NCBI GenBank assembly: GCA_016716905.1
Contig: JADJUS010000004.1
Location: 1,860,001 to 1,924,000, forward strand
Length of the DNA: 64,000 nt
Source of the DNA: Acidobacteriota bacterium
Lineage (GTDB): Bacteria > Acidobacteriota > Vicinamibacteria > Vicinamibacterales > SCN-69-37
Direction: 5' to 3'
Shown here: positions 48,370-56,489 of the stretch, piece by piece
Layout of the letters: each line of letters begins with the position of its first letter
How positions within the stretch are numbered: position 1 is the stretch's first letter
Made by a program: the position numbers and the translations under genes
Notes under the pieces: generated by a model
What the model was told of the DNA's origin: nothing
Seen by the model: only the letters and a program-made list of their open reading frames with translations
Databases searched by the model: none

Positions 48370-49837
48370 CAAGTCGCAGTTGCGGCGGCCTGACGAAGAC
48401 AGGATTCGAGATCGCCGACAATCCGTTGTCGTCACGCAGTTGCACGTTTACCCACTGCCCCGGGGCCAGGCGCAGGGAGTGTCGCACAGCAGCGGCGTCG
48501 ATCAGGATCGAGGCGACCACCTCACCGTTGCGGACGACCTCGGCGCGTTGCCCCAACGCCGATTGTGTGTCGATTCGCAGTTCGACCATCGTGGCCTCCG
48601 ACAGGGTCACGACGCCGCCCATACTTGTCTCCCGTCCGCTCGCTGTCACCGCAATATCGACAGCCAGGCCAGGCGTGCCTCGCGTCCGGATGTAAGCGCG
48701 CCCAGCCCGCACGCCCTCAAGAATTCCGGTTTCCGAGAGGTCTGAGGCAAACACGACGGTGGCGGGCGCGCCGATGCGACTTCGGCTCGATCGCGCGGCG
48801 TGATCGTCGCTGCCGCCGATCCCGATGATCCGGTGTCCTTCGTTCAGCCGCTGATGCCAGAAGCCGAGGCCCGCCGTTGGCCCTTCGACCGTGGGGCCGT
48901 TGACGACTTCCAGCACTGGGACTTTCGCCCACGGGGTCGCCGGCGCGTCCCACCCGCAGCCCGTGCACCGATCGCCAGTTTCCCGGCCGGGGTGGTTGAT
49001 GGACAAAACGCCGCCGGCTCGCTCGACATCATCAATCACGTGCCCCATGTGCCGCCCTTGAAAGCCGAGGCGAAAATCGATGAACGCGCTCGTGCCGTAC
49101 ACGTTGGCGTGTCCGCGGAATGTGGTGAGCTCCTGGCCGCGAATGAGCAGCAGGTCGGGGCTTCCTTCTTGCAGCGTAGCCATTTCGGCGTGGTGGCTGG
49201 TGGTGTTGTGATCGGTGATTGCCAGAAAATCGAGGCGCTGCGCTCGTGCGGCTTCCACGACTTCCCACGGCTGACAACCCCGCTTGACTGCTTCGGGACC
49301 ATCCTGACAATCAAAGGCGTCGCTGTGCACGGTGTGGGCGTGGAAATCGCCCGTAAACCACGCCGGCCCGGCTCTGAGCGGCGTCGGGACGCCTGGGCGC
49401 GTATCAGCCGCAAACGACAGGCGAATTCTGACCTGCCAGGTGGCGCGCGTATCAGCGCCAATCGCTGGGACACCGAGTGACAAGCGCCACGTTCCCGCGA
49501 GCAGCGGCCCGGTGCTGTACGAAGGCGTGGCGTGACCCTCCGCAATGAAAAAGCGCGACTTGCTGAAGCGACTCGTGCCGCGGAATCGCATCGGATCAAA
49601 CAGGCCCACTTCCAGCTGTGTGCCGGCGTCCTTGTGTGAATGCGTGAATTCGAAATCGATCCGCGTCACTCCGGCCGGGACCGTGAACGGGTGCTCCTGG
49701 TATGTGCCCTTGTCGGCTCTGGTGAGTTCCCCCCCAAGCACCACCATTGTCGGGCTGGGCCCTGAAGGCTGCGGGTGCGCCGTCGTAGACAAGGCGAGAG
49801 TCACGAGGCAGGAGACACTTACAACGAGGCGGCGCAT
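48302..49837 (-). CDS. CehA/McbA-like PHP-domain metallohydrolase, exported
   Basis: Secreted protein of 511 residues (signal peptide ending near AHP). Residues ~30-145 form a beta-sandwich; the PHP metal site starts at FTGDFHAHTVHSD (His166 and His168), continues with LDFLAITDHNTT, and includes SINHPGRETGD and a later GGSDDHA. This is the layout of CehA/McbA carbamate hydrolases and relatives, so hydrolysis of an ester, carbamate or phosphoester is likely but the substrate is unknown. The last ~20 residues (Pro/Thr/Arg-rich) are antisense to the TauE/SafE gene and may be meaningless tail. TAGAGT lies 6 bases before the ATG. Confidence 0.85.
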   Translation of the reverse strand: MRRLVVSVSCLVTLALSTTAHPQPSGPSPTMVVLGGELTRADKGTYQEHPFTVPAGVTRIDFEFTHSHKDAGTQLEVGLFDPMRFRGTSRFSKSRFFIAEGHATPSYSTGPLLAGTWRLSLGVPAIGADTRATWQVRIRLSFAADTRPGVPTPLRAGPAWFTGDFHAHTVHSDAFDCQDGPEAVKRGCQPWEVVEAARAQRLDFLAITDHNTTSHHAEMATLQEGSPDLLLIRGQELTTFRGHANVYGTSAFIDFRLGFQGRHMGHVIDDVERAGGVLSINHPGRETGDRCTGCGWDAPATPWAKVPVLEVVNGPTVEGPTAGLGFWHQRLNEGHRIIGIGGSDDHAARSSRSRIGAPATVVFASDLSETGILEGVRAGRAYIRTRGTPGLAVDIAVTASGRETSMGGVVTLSEATMVELRIDTQSALGQRAEVVRNGEVVASILIDAAAVRHSLRLAPGQWVNVQLRDDNGLSAISNPVFVRPPQLRLVTAASGPGTTRPSPARTPATTG

Positions 49838-49901
49838 GCCGCGACTCTAGACAACCGGTGTGACGCTCATGTCACGTGGCGACGGCGTCGCCCGCCGCCT
49901 T

Positions 49902-50156
49902 TCACATCAACCGGGTGATCACGCCGAAGGCGGCGGCGATCATCGCGAATAGCGTAGTGAACTGCACCGCCAGCACCGACATGAAACGCCGGTCGAGCGA
50001 ATCGAACCTCCGCTCCATCCGTGCATCCAGCGCGGCAATCATCGTCTTGAGATCCGCATCAACCGCCAACATCGTCCGACTGGTATCCGCCATCGTCCCC
50101 TCCAACGCCTTGGTCCGCACCTCAACGCCTACCATCCGCTCTTCGATCGTCGCCAT
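49902..50156 (-). CDS. small coiled-coil protein with C-terminal membrane anchor
   Basis: An 84-residue protein: residues 1-60 are a heptad-patterned helix (MATIEERMVGVEVRTKALEG, then MIAALDARMERRFDSLDRRF), and residues 62-82 a single membrane helix (VLAVQFTTLFAMIAAAFGVI). Tail-anchored coiled-coil proteins of this kind are common and of unknown function. It is flanked by intergenic DNA on both sides; CTCCAACG upstream gives no strong ribosome binding site, but an AGGAGGT motif precedes ATG 50156. Confidence 0.7.
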   Translation of the reverse strand: MATIEERMVGVEVRTKALEGTMADTSRTMLAVDADLKTMIAALDARMERRFDSLDRRFMSVLAVQFTTLFAMIAAAFGVITRLM

Positions 50157-50340
50157 CGTCTACCTCCTGGTGCCCTACACCAGCAGATCTCATGCCGTAA
50201 CCGGGTTTAGAGAATTCCGGCCGACAAAACGACAGATGGTCGTCATATGTCGCAGTTTCTTCCACTCTGCCCCGGTGACACATCGCAGAATTTGACGACG
50301 AGCCGTCACTGACGACGGTGCCATCGTCGTCGACGAGTCG

Positions 50341-51504
50341 TCAAGAGAAAACGTCTTCGAAAACGTCTTCGAACGCCCGGATCAACTCTGGCGCGCTCAT
50401 GCGGTTCCACGTTTCATTTACGCCGAAGGTGAGTGTTTGGCCCGTCGGCGGCGCCGACATCGCAATGCTGCGATCGGCCAGGCGTCGAGCCACGTCGGCG
50501 GGCGACACGCCCTTGAACGTCACGCGCGCAAGGTTGGTGCCGTTGGGAATGCGTTCGATTCCCATCCGCGGGTGTTTTGCCATCGCGGAATAAAACGCCT
50601 CGGACGTCTGCACTGCGGTCTTCAGCCGGCCCTCGAAACCGTCCATGTAGTGCCGCGCCACCAGAGCGGCGTTCCAGCCAACGGCGAGGTTGCCGCCGAA
50701 CATTCGGCGCACATGAAACATTCCGTCGAGCACGCGTTTTGGCCCAGCCAGGATGGCGCCAATGCCTGAGTTGAAATACTTCCACAGCGACACGTAGACC
50801 GTATCGAAGGGCGCGGAGTACTCCGCCGGCGAGATGCCGGTGTAAGCGGACGCGATAAACAGGCGCGCGCCGTCCAGGTGCATCCCGATGCCACGATCGC
50901 GAGCGAGCGCCGAGATGGCCTTGGCCTCGTTCCAGTCGAACATCTGCCCAGACAGGCGGCGGATTGGGCTCTCGATCGCAATCGCACCGACGTCGGTGGC
51001 CACGCGGCCGCTTGCGGTGCGCGCCAGCACCGCTTCGACATCCGCCTTCGTAAAGGTGGCACGGCCCGGCGCCAGCGGCATCAGCGTGAGCCCCGACAAC
51101 GTCTGGCAGGCGTCGCCGGTGTCGTTGTAGATGTGGCTCATCTCGGGAACGATGACTCGTTTTTTCGAGCCCGCCAGTGCGCGGAGCGCCAGTTGATTCG
51201 CCAGTGTCCCCGATGGAAAAAACACCGCAGTCTCTTTGCCCAGCAACTGTGCCCAGTGGCGTTCGAACTGCTCCACTTCCCCACCAAGCAGGTAGTTGTC
51301 CTCGGCCACGTCCTTGCTCTGGCACAGCCGGCCAAGCAGCGCGGCGTACTCACGCGGGCTGATGCCAATGCCGTCGCCGGCCAGGTGGACGACCCGATCG
51401 GCCTGGGTCGCCGGATTGGCCAAAACCGGTGTGTACGGAAGGCAACCGAGTCCAGCGGTGGTGCCCAGGGCACCCACAAAGTGGCGTCGCGAGATGGCGG
51501 GCAT
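50341..51504 (-). CDS. threonine-aldolase-like PLP enzyme with Tat signal
   Basis: PLP-dependent beta-eliminating lyase of the low-specificity L-threonine aldolase family, 387 residues. Landmarks: FFPSGTLANQLAL (PLP phosphate site), HLDGARL with Asp211, and the Schiff-base Lys242 in VSLWKYFNSG. Unusually, the N-terminus SRRHFVGALGTTAGLGC is a twin-arginine signal with a possible lipobox, which would place the holoenzyme outside the cytoplasm, whereas ordinary threonine aldolases are cytosolic. ATG 51504 is chosen since upstream extension (to 51825) is antisense to the next gene. Confidence 0.85.
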   Translation of the reverse strand: MPAISRRHFVGALGTTAGLGCLPYTPVLANPATQADRVVHLAGDGIGISPREYAALLGRLCQSKDVAEDNYLLGGEVEQFERHWAQLLGKETAVFFPSGTLANQLALRALAGSKKRVIVPEMSHIYNDTGDACQTLSGLTLMPLAPGRATFTKADVEAVLARTASGRVATDVGAIAIESPIRRLSGQMFDWNEAKAISALARDRGIGMHLDGARLFIASAYTGISPAEYSAPFDTVYVSLWKYFNSGIGAILAGPKRVLDGMFHVRRMFGGNLAVGWNAALVARHYMDGFEGRLKTAVQTSEAFYSAMAKHPRMGIERIPNGTNLARVTFKGVSPADVARRLADRSIAMSAPPTGQTLTFGVNETWNRMSAPELIRAFEDVFEDVFS

Positions 51505-51523
51505 GAATCCTCCGGGTGAATGG

Positions 51524-51529
51524 TATCCT
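51524..51529 (+). promoter_or_regulatory. -10 element TATCCT, near-leaderless
   Basis: TATCCT ends 8 bases before ATG 51538, with no Shine-Dalgarno between. The same hexamer precedes the genes at 52369 and 55378. Confidence 0.45.
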
Positions 51530-51537
51530 CCCGGCCT

Positions 51538-51954
51538 ATGAATGCAGCCGTGCGAAATACCCTGGCGTTCCTTGGCGGCTTCGTTGCGCTCGGCGTGGCG
51601 AAGTACGCCGCGATCGCACTCGGCAACGCGGCGATCCCGCCACCGGCCGGTGTGGATCTTTCCACCATCGAAGGGCTCACGGCGGCCGTGCCTCTCTATG
51701 AAGCGCAGCAGTGGATCCCGGCCTTCTTCGAGCATGCGGTGGGTTCGATGGCCGGCGGCGCCACCGCCGCATTCCTTGCCGTGAGCCACAGAATGAAGCT
51801 GGCGCTTGGCATTGGCGCGCTTCACATGGCCGGGGGCATCGCTGCGGCGCTGATGGTGCCGTTTCCCGCGTGGGTCGTCACGCTGGACCTTGTCGCCATG
51901 TACCTGCCGATGGCCTGGATCGGTGGCACACTGGTGGGCGGGCGACGGCCGTGA
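51538..51954 (+). CDS. hypothetical membrane protein
   Basis: A 138-residue protein with about four hydrophobic segments (LAFLGGFVALGVAKYAAI, AVGSMAGGATAAFLAV, LALGIGALHMAGGIAAALMV, VVTLDLVAMYLPMAWIGGTL). No family recognised. ATG 51538 is preferred to ATG 51520, which would place the -10 TATCCT inside the gene. The next small membrane gene starts inside its stop codon (GTGA), so they are a pair. Confidence 0.7.
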   Translation: MNAAVRNTLAFLGGFVALGVAKYAAIALGNAAIPPPAGVDLSTIEGLTAAVPLYEAQQWIPAFFEHAVGSMAGGATAAFLAVSHRMKLALGIGALHMAGGIAAALMVPFPAWVVTLDLVAMYLPMAWIGGTLVGGRRP

Positions 51955-52328
51955 GGCGAAGCAAACTGCTGAATCTGGGAGTGCTGCTCACCTCGCTGAT
52001 TGGGTATCTGGAGTGGGGGCAGGACCAGTCCCTGTTCCTGTTTCAGGCGGAGGCGGACTTGATCGTGAAGGGGTTGACGAGTCCGGGCGAGGTTCTGCAT
52101 CCCTTCACCCTGCTGCCGTTGCTGGGGCAACTGGCGCTCGTGGCCACCCTCTTTCAGCAGACCCCAGGCAAAAGACTCACGTATGCGGGGATAGCGGGCA
52201 TCGGCCTGCTGCTCGCGTTCATGTGCCTGATCGGCCTGATGAGCTTCAATGTGAAAATTTTCGCTTCCACCATCCCGTTCCTGGTGCTCGCCGTGCTGAC
52301 GGTTCGGCACCATCGCTCGGCGGGGTGA
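51951..52328 (+). CDS. hypothetical membrane protein
   Basis: A 125-residue protein starting at GTG 51951 (VRRSKLLNLGVLL) in a GTGA overlap with the preceding stop. About four membrane segments: LLNLGVLLTSLIGYL, HPFTLLPLLGQLALVATL, YAGIAGIGLLLAFMCLIGLM and IFASTIPFLVLAVLTV. Similar short proteins in soil bacteria have no known function. Probably made with the preceding membrane protein. Confidence 0.65.
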   Translation: MRRSKLLNLGVLLTSLIGYLEWGQDQSLFLFQAEADLIVKGLTSPGEVLHPFTLLPLLGQLALVATLFQQTPGKRLTYAGIAGIGLLLAFMCLIGLMSFNVKIFASTIPFLVLAVLTVRHHRSAG

Positions 52329-52368
52329 GGTGTATCCTACGCGGATAGGCCCGGAGCGCGAGTAACGA

Positions 52369-53634
52369 ATGGTAGACGTTCTGTCCCCCCTAATCGCGTT
52401 CGCCGGCCAGGCTGACTGGGCGCTGGCGCGGCCCCTGCCGGTGGTCACACTGGAGATCCGCAAGGCCGTCGGCCTGGCCGTGCTGGTGCCCGCCGGTACA
52501 CTGTTTCTTCTGTATCTCTTTCGACCGCGGCCCTATGTGCTGGCCGGTGTCGCCGCCTGGCTCGCGGCCAGCGTCATGCTCCTGGTGTTGAGCGTTGATT
52601 CTGCGGGCCCAGGCGTCGCCGACGTCCCCGGCTATCTGGTGTCTGGCCGACTGGCCATCGCCACGTGGGCAATCGCGGCGCTCGTCTTCGGCGCCGGACT
52701 TCGTTTTGCCGGAGTGTGGTTTCGGGAGCCGGCAACGATGTCGCGTGCCTTCCTGTGGAGTGCGGCGGCAGGCGTGGCCTGGATCAGCGTCGCCGCCCTC
52801 TTCATGCGACCGCGCGCGGTCATCGTGCCGGCATTCGTCCTGATGTGCGCGTGGCAGGCCAGGGGCGCGATGCGGTACCTGCGCGCAGCGCATCAGTACA
52901 GGTTTGTCGGGGCGCTCGTCGCGGGCATCGGCGTGATCGGCATCATCGGCGTCAACGTCACCGCAGCGTTTGTCGCCGCGTCAGACGGCGCCATCTCCCA
53001 AGCCACCACGAACATCACGTACATCAACTTCATCTCGGCCGCGCTCATCATGCTCGGCATGCACCTGCTGATCTTCGAGGATGTGATTGAGGAACTGCGC
53101 ACGTCCGGCGCCGCCGTTCGCGAAAGCCGCGACGAAATGCGCGCGATGGCGATCACCGACCCGCTGACCCGCTGTTACAACCGCCGCTTCCTCGAGGAAA
53201 TCGAGACGCACGAACTCGCGCAGCACCGGCGATACGGCCTGCCCCTCTCCCTGCTCTATATCGACATCGACCACTTCAAGACCATCAACGACACCCGCGG
53301 CCACGACACCGGCGACAGAGTGCTCAAAACCCTCTCCACCATCCTGCGGGCACACACCCGCCGATCCGACTACGTGTTGCGCTGGGGCGGGGATGAATTC
53401 CTGGTGCTGCTCTCGACAGACGAGGCCAGCGCCCGCGCGAAGGCCGACGACATCCGTCACGTCTTCCTTGAGTCGGCCATCGTGCGCGGGCTGCCCGACG
53501 ACGTGGATGTCAGTATTGGCTGTGTCGCCGTGCCCCAGGACGCCGAACATCTGGCCCCGCTCATCGACCAAGCCGATCGCGACATGTACCGCGGCCGTCG
53601 TGAAGCAGCCACCACCAGCGTTCAGGGGGACTGA
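52369..53634 (+). CDS. membrane diguanylate cyclase (GGDEF)
   Basis: Predicted c-di-GMP synthase of 421 residues. Residues ~30-240 contain seven or so membrane helices forming an unnamed sensor region; a short helix links to the GGDEF domain (~262-420) with DPLTRCYNRRF, DIDHFKTINDTRGHDTGD and the catalytic GGDEF at 340-344. The inhibitory I-site RxxD is present as R331-R-S-D334, five residues ahead, so product inhibition is expected. No EAL domain. A TATCCT hexamer at 52333-52338 could be its -10. A 28-bp inverted repeat follows the stop. Confidence 0.93.
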   Translation: MVDVLSPLIAFAGQADWALARPLPVVTLEIRKAVGLAVLVPAGTLFLLYLFRPRPYVLAGVAAWLAASVMLLVLSVDSAGPGVADVPGYLVSGRLAIATWAIAALVFGAGLRFAGVWFREPATMSRAFLWSAAAGVAWISVAALFMRPRAVIVPAFVLMCAWQARGAMRYLRAAHQYRFVGALVAGIGVIGIIGVNVTAAFVAASDGAISQATTNITYINFISAALIMLGMHLLIFEDVIEELRTSGAAVRESRDEMRAMAITDPLTRCYNRRFLEEIETHELAQHRRYGLPLSLLYIDIDHFKTINDTRGHDTGDRVLKTLSTILRAHTRRSDYVLRWGGDEFLVLLSTDEASARAKADDIRHVFLESAIVRGLPDDVDVSIGCVAVPQDAEHLAPLIDQADRDMYRGRREAATTSVQGD

Positions 53635-53636
53635 CA

Positions 53637-53705
53637 GCCAGAAAAAGACGTCGGGTGTCTTTTTGCCTACCGCCGCCAAAAAGACACCCGACGTCTTTTT
53701 CTGGC
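53637..53705. terminator. 28-bp perfect inverted repeat, bidirectional terminator
   Basis: Arms 53637-53664 and 53678-53705 are perfect inverted copies with a 13-base loop; each contains AAAAAGACACCCGACGTC and its complement and ends in T5 in both directions. It lies 2 bases after the GGDEF stop and 8 bases before the convergent ridA stop, so it can terminate both genes. Confidence 0.8.
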
Positions 53706-53713
53706 ACCTTCCG

Positions 53714-54097
53714 TCAGGCGCTCGGCCTCACGAGCACCGCGTCCACTTCGATGTCGAAACCCGCGAAGCTGGACTGGACCAGCGTTCGGGCCGGCAGGGG
53801 ATCGCCGACGTATTCCCTGTAGATCGCGTCGAACTCTTTGGCGTCCGCCGGGTTTCTGAGGAACACGCCAACCCGCACCGCGTCTTTCAGTGACAAGCCC
53901 GCCGCATTGGCAGCGGCCTCGAGGTTGTCGAGTGTCATGCGGGCCTGCACGGCAAACGGCTTGTCGCCGTGCCTGACGTTGTCGCGGTCGCGGGGCGTCT
54001 GCCCCGCCAGGAACACGAGGCCGCCGGCCTCGACGGCGATGTTGTACGAGCCGGCCGGCAACGGCGCAATGTCACTGGTGAATGTCTTGCGGGTCAT
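53714..54097 (-). CDS. RidA family protein
   Basis: A 127-residue YjgF/YER057c/UK114 (RidA) protein. Family segments include YNIAVEAGGLVFLAGQTP at the N-terminus, TLDNLEAAANAAGLSLKDAV, VGVFLRN and PARTLVQSSFAG. RidA hydrolyses reactive enamine/imine intermediates released by PLP enzymes; the usual catalytic Arg region is PARTLVQ here. It follows an aminotransferase gene by 15 bases in the same direction, which fits that damage-control role. Confidence 0.9.
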   Translation of the reverse strand: MTRKTFTSDIAPLPAGSYNIAVEAGGLVFLAGQTPRDRDNVRHGDKPFAVQARMTLDNLEAAANAAGLSLKDAVRVGVFLRNPADAKEFDAIYREYVGDPLPARTLVQSSFAGFDIEVDAVLVRPSA

Positions 54098-54112
54098 GGT
54101 GATTCCTGTTGT

Positions 54113-55336
54113 TCAGGCGCGATAGCGCTCAATGAGTTGCACCGTCCGCTCCACGGCGTGCACGGCGGCCTGGTGGTTTTGTGAAAAGTTCAGGCGAATG
54201 CTGTCCGTGCAGTCCGGGCTGAACTCGGTCCCCGGTGTCACCGTGACACCGGCCTGCGTGCGCAGCGCGCGCACGAAGCTATGCAACGAGATGCCCAGCG
54301 CCGGCAGGCGAGGGAAAAGATAACTGCCCGCCTGAGGTGCGCGTGCGGCCAACCCAGGCACCGTGCCGAACACCGCCATCAGGTCATCGCGGATGGCCTG
54401 GTGTTTCGCGATGCGGTCTTCCATCCATCCGGCCGGCTCGTTGAACCAGGTCCGCAACACGGCCTGGGAATACCCCGGCGCACGCAGAGAGACGATCGCC
54501 TGCAGCTTTTCCATGCGGTCAATCAGATGCGCGGCACCAAACGCCACACCCAGGCGATACCCGCTCAGCGACTCGGTCTTCGACGGTCCCATGATCGTGA
54601 TCACATGGTCGGCGTTGATGGACGACGCGCGCAGGTGTGTGTAGACCTGACCGGTAAACAGCATGCGCGAGTAGAGCTGATCGACGATCACGGTCACGCC
54701 GTATCGGTTGGCCAGCGCCGCGATGCCCGCTATTTCCGCCGGGGAATAGATCACACCGGCAGGATTGTTGGGATTGGAAAACAAGAACGTCCGGACACCG
54801 GTCTTGAAGGCGCCCTCGAGCTCGTCCAGATCCAGACCGGCGCCATCGGTGTGCGCCAGGTGATTCATCCGCACGGGTACGGCTTCTGCGCCCAGGAACG
54901 CCACCAGCTTGCGGTTGGCGAAATAGTCGGGCCGCACAATGGCGACCTTGTCACCGGCGGCCACCGTGGCCCCGAGCGCGAGGAACAGCGCCCCCTGCGT
55001 GCCGGGCGTGATGATCAACTCCTGCGCCCCGGACACGGGTCGGCCGGTGAACGCGGCCAGGTGTCCAGCCACGCGGCCGCGCAGTTCAGCGCCGCCGCGG
55101 TACTCGGTGTAGGCCTGCGGCCCGCCGCGATGCACACCCTCGACAAACTCTTCCAGCGCGCCGGGCGTGGGCGCGAAAGCGTTGTCATTCACATCACCGT
55201 GCGAAAAATCGACCGGGACTCCAGGCAGCGGCTCCCCGCGCATGTCGGCATCCGGGATGCCCGCCGCCTGTCGCACTTCCTGGCCAGGCGCGTGATCGGT
55301 GCCCAGCTTCGCGAACTTCTCTTCAATCAGATTCAT
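54113..55336 (-). CDS. class I/II PLP aminotransferase
   Basis: PLP-dependent fold-type I aminotransferase of 407 residues. Key segments: NPNNPAGVIYSPAEI (Asn binding PLP), VIVDQLYSRMLF, and GPSKTESLSGYRLGVAFG with the Schiff-base lysine followed by the Arg-containing substrate-site motif. Resembles aspartate/aromatic-type enzymes, but the amino donor cannot be told. ATG 55336 is preferred over GTG 55342 because TATGAT ends 8 bases before it (leaderless). Downstream ridA is probably co-transcribed. Confidence 0.88.
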   Translation of the reverse strand: MNLIEEKFAKLGTDHAPGQEVRQAAGIPDADMRGEPLPGVPVDFSHGDVNDNAFAPTPGALEEFVEGVHRGGPQAYTEYRGGAELRGRVAGHLAAFTGRPVSGAQELIITPGTQGALFLALGATVAAGDKVAIVRPDYFANRKLVAFLGAEAVPVRMNHLAHTDGAGLDLDELEGAFKTGVRTFLFSNPNNPAGVIYSPAEIAGIAALANRYGVTVIVDQLYSRMLFTGQVYTHLRASSINADHVITIMGPSKTESLSGYRLGVAFGAAHLIDRMEKLQAIVSLRAPGYSQAVLRTWFNEPAGWMEDRIAKHQAIRDDLMAVFGTVPGLAARAPQAGSYLFPRLPALGISLHSFVRALRTQAGVTVTPGTEFSPDCTDSIRLNFSQNHQAAVHAVERTVQLIERYRA

Positions 55337-55344
55337 GCTCACCG

Positions 55345-55368
55345 ATCATAAGCCGTCCCGGGTATCCT
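55345..55368. promoter_or_regulatory. back-to-back -10 elements of two leaderless genes
   Basis: In the 41-base gap between divergent genes, TATGAT (minus, 55345-55350) ends 8 bases before ATG 55336, and TATCCT (plus, 55363-55368) ends 9 bases before GTG 55378. No ribosome binding site fits either start. The -35 regions would overlap the opposite promoter. Confidence 0.5.
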
Positions 55369-55377
55369 TTCCACCGA

Positions 55378-56457
55378 GTGAATCTTCAGTCGGCACGTTA
55401 CGACGGCCTCGACCTGTTTCGAGGCCTCGCCATGTTCTCAGTCGTGTTGCTCCACGTGCATGTGCTCAGCGGCGGCGAGACCAGCGACGTCATTCTCCGC
55501 ATCAGGGATTTCGCCTTCCCCGGGCTCATCATGGGGAGCTTCTTCGTGATGGCCGTGGCGTTTGACCGTACGCCCTCACGGGCGTTTGGCGAGGCCGTGC
55601 GCGCCAGGGTCATGCGTCTGCTCCTGCCCTCGCTCGTCTGGTCGTACCTCTACTGGATAGGCTGGTGGATGGTGCGCCCGTGGCTGCTCGGCCAGGCGCC
55701 GATGCTGCCTCCCCTCAGTCTGGCCTTCACCTCATACATGCACTTCTGGTTTCTGCATCTGGTGTTCGTGATCACCGTGGCGTGGATTCCGGTGCTGGGG
55801 TGGGTCGCACGTGGCCGGCTTGCGCGATGGCCGGTCGTCGCCGCCTGCGTGGTGCTCGCGCTGGTCTACCCGATCTGGCTTGAACGCTGGCTGTTGTCCC
55901 TCTCGGGGCAGGCCGACTATTTTTCTTTGCCAGGGGGCGCCTACCCGGCCCCGACCCTGCGGCAGTGCCTCAAATTGGTGGTGCCGTTTCTTGCCTACAT
56001 CCCGGCGGGTATCGCGATCGGTCTGGCCCACCGCACGATCCGCGAATGGTACTCGGCGTCCGCATTCCGCACCGGCACGATCATCGCGGCCGTGGTGGCA
56101 ATGGTCGTCCATGTCACGGGGCTCAACGGAACGCTGTCACGTGAGGCCTATGCGATCGCGGTCTTCATCGCCGTGCTGCGGCCCATTCAACCGCGACCCT
56201 TCATCTGGGCGCGCGCCCTGGCGCGATGGTCGTTCGTGGTCTACATCCTGCACTACGCCGGAGCCATCCTCTTCACGAGCGCGCTCCATTGGTCGGGCAT
56301 CCCCCGCTCGGAAATCACCTCAATCGCCGGCGCACTGATCGTGGTGGCCGCGAGCCTGACGGCCGGCGTCATCCTCCGGCGCCTGTTGCCCGTGGACTGG
56401 CTGCTGCCCCTCGTGGCCGTCGCACCAAAAACGGCGCCTGTCCCGCCTGGCGCCTGA
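55378..56457 (+). CDS. acyltransferase 3 family membrane protein
   Basis: A 359-residue integral membrane acyltransferase (acyltransferase 3/OafA type) with about ten helices. The N-terminal RYDGLDLFRGLAMFSVVLLHV contains the family Arg-x10-His motif (FRGLAMFSVVLLHVH) thought to be the acyl-transfer site. Likely modifies a surface glycan or lipid with an acetyl or other acyl group. It starts at GTG 55378 and appears leaderless. No sugar-biosynthesis genes are nearby to suggest a substrate. Confidence 0.88.
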   Translation: MNLQSARYDGLDLFRGLAMFSVVLLHVHVLSGGETSDVILRIRDFAFPGLIMGSFFVMAVAFDRTPSRAFGEAVRARVMRLLLPSLVWSYLYWIGWWMVRPWLLGQAPMLPPLSLAFTSYMHFWFLHLVFVITVAWIPVLGWVARGRLARWPVVAACVVLALVYPIWLERWLLSLSGQADYFSLPGGAYPAPTLRQCLKLVVPFLAYIPAGIAIGLAHRTIREWYSASAFRTGTIIAAVVAMVVHVTGLNGTLSREAYAIAVFIAVLRPIQPRPFIWARALARWSFVVYILHYAGAILFTSALHWSGIPRSEITSIAGALIVVAASLTAGVILRRLLPVDWLLPLVAVAPKTAPVPPGA

Positions 56458-56489
56458 GGTATGGTTGCTGCACGCAAGGGGGCACTGTG

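Noticed and set aside
49858..49876. GTGAC-N6-GTCAC as a CRP site upstream of the CehA-like gene
   Set aside because: Half-sites are spaced two bases wider than TGTGA-N6-TCACA; left as a possible dyad without assignment.
50311..50331. Hairpin GACGACG-GTGCCAT-CGTCGTC as terminator of the threonine-aldolase-like gene
   Set aside because: No T tract follows in either direction; probably chance in a GACGA-rich stretch.
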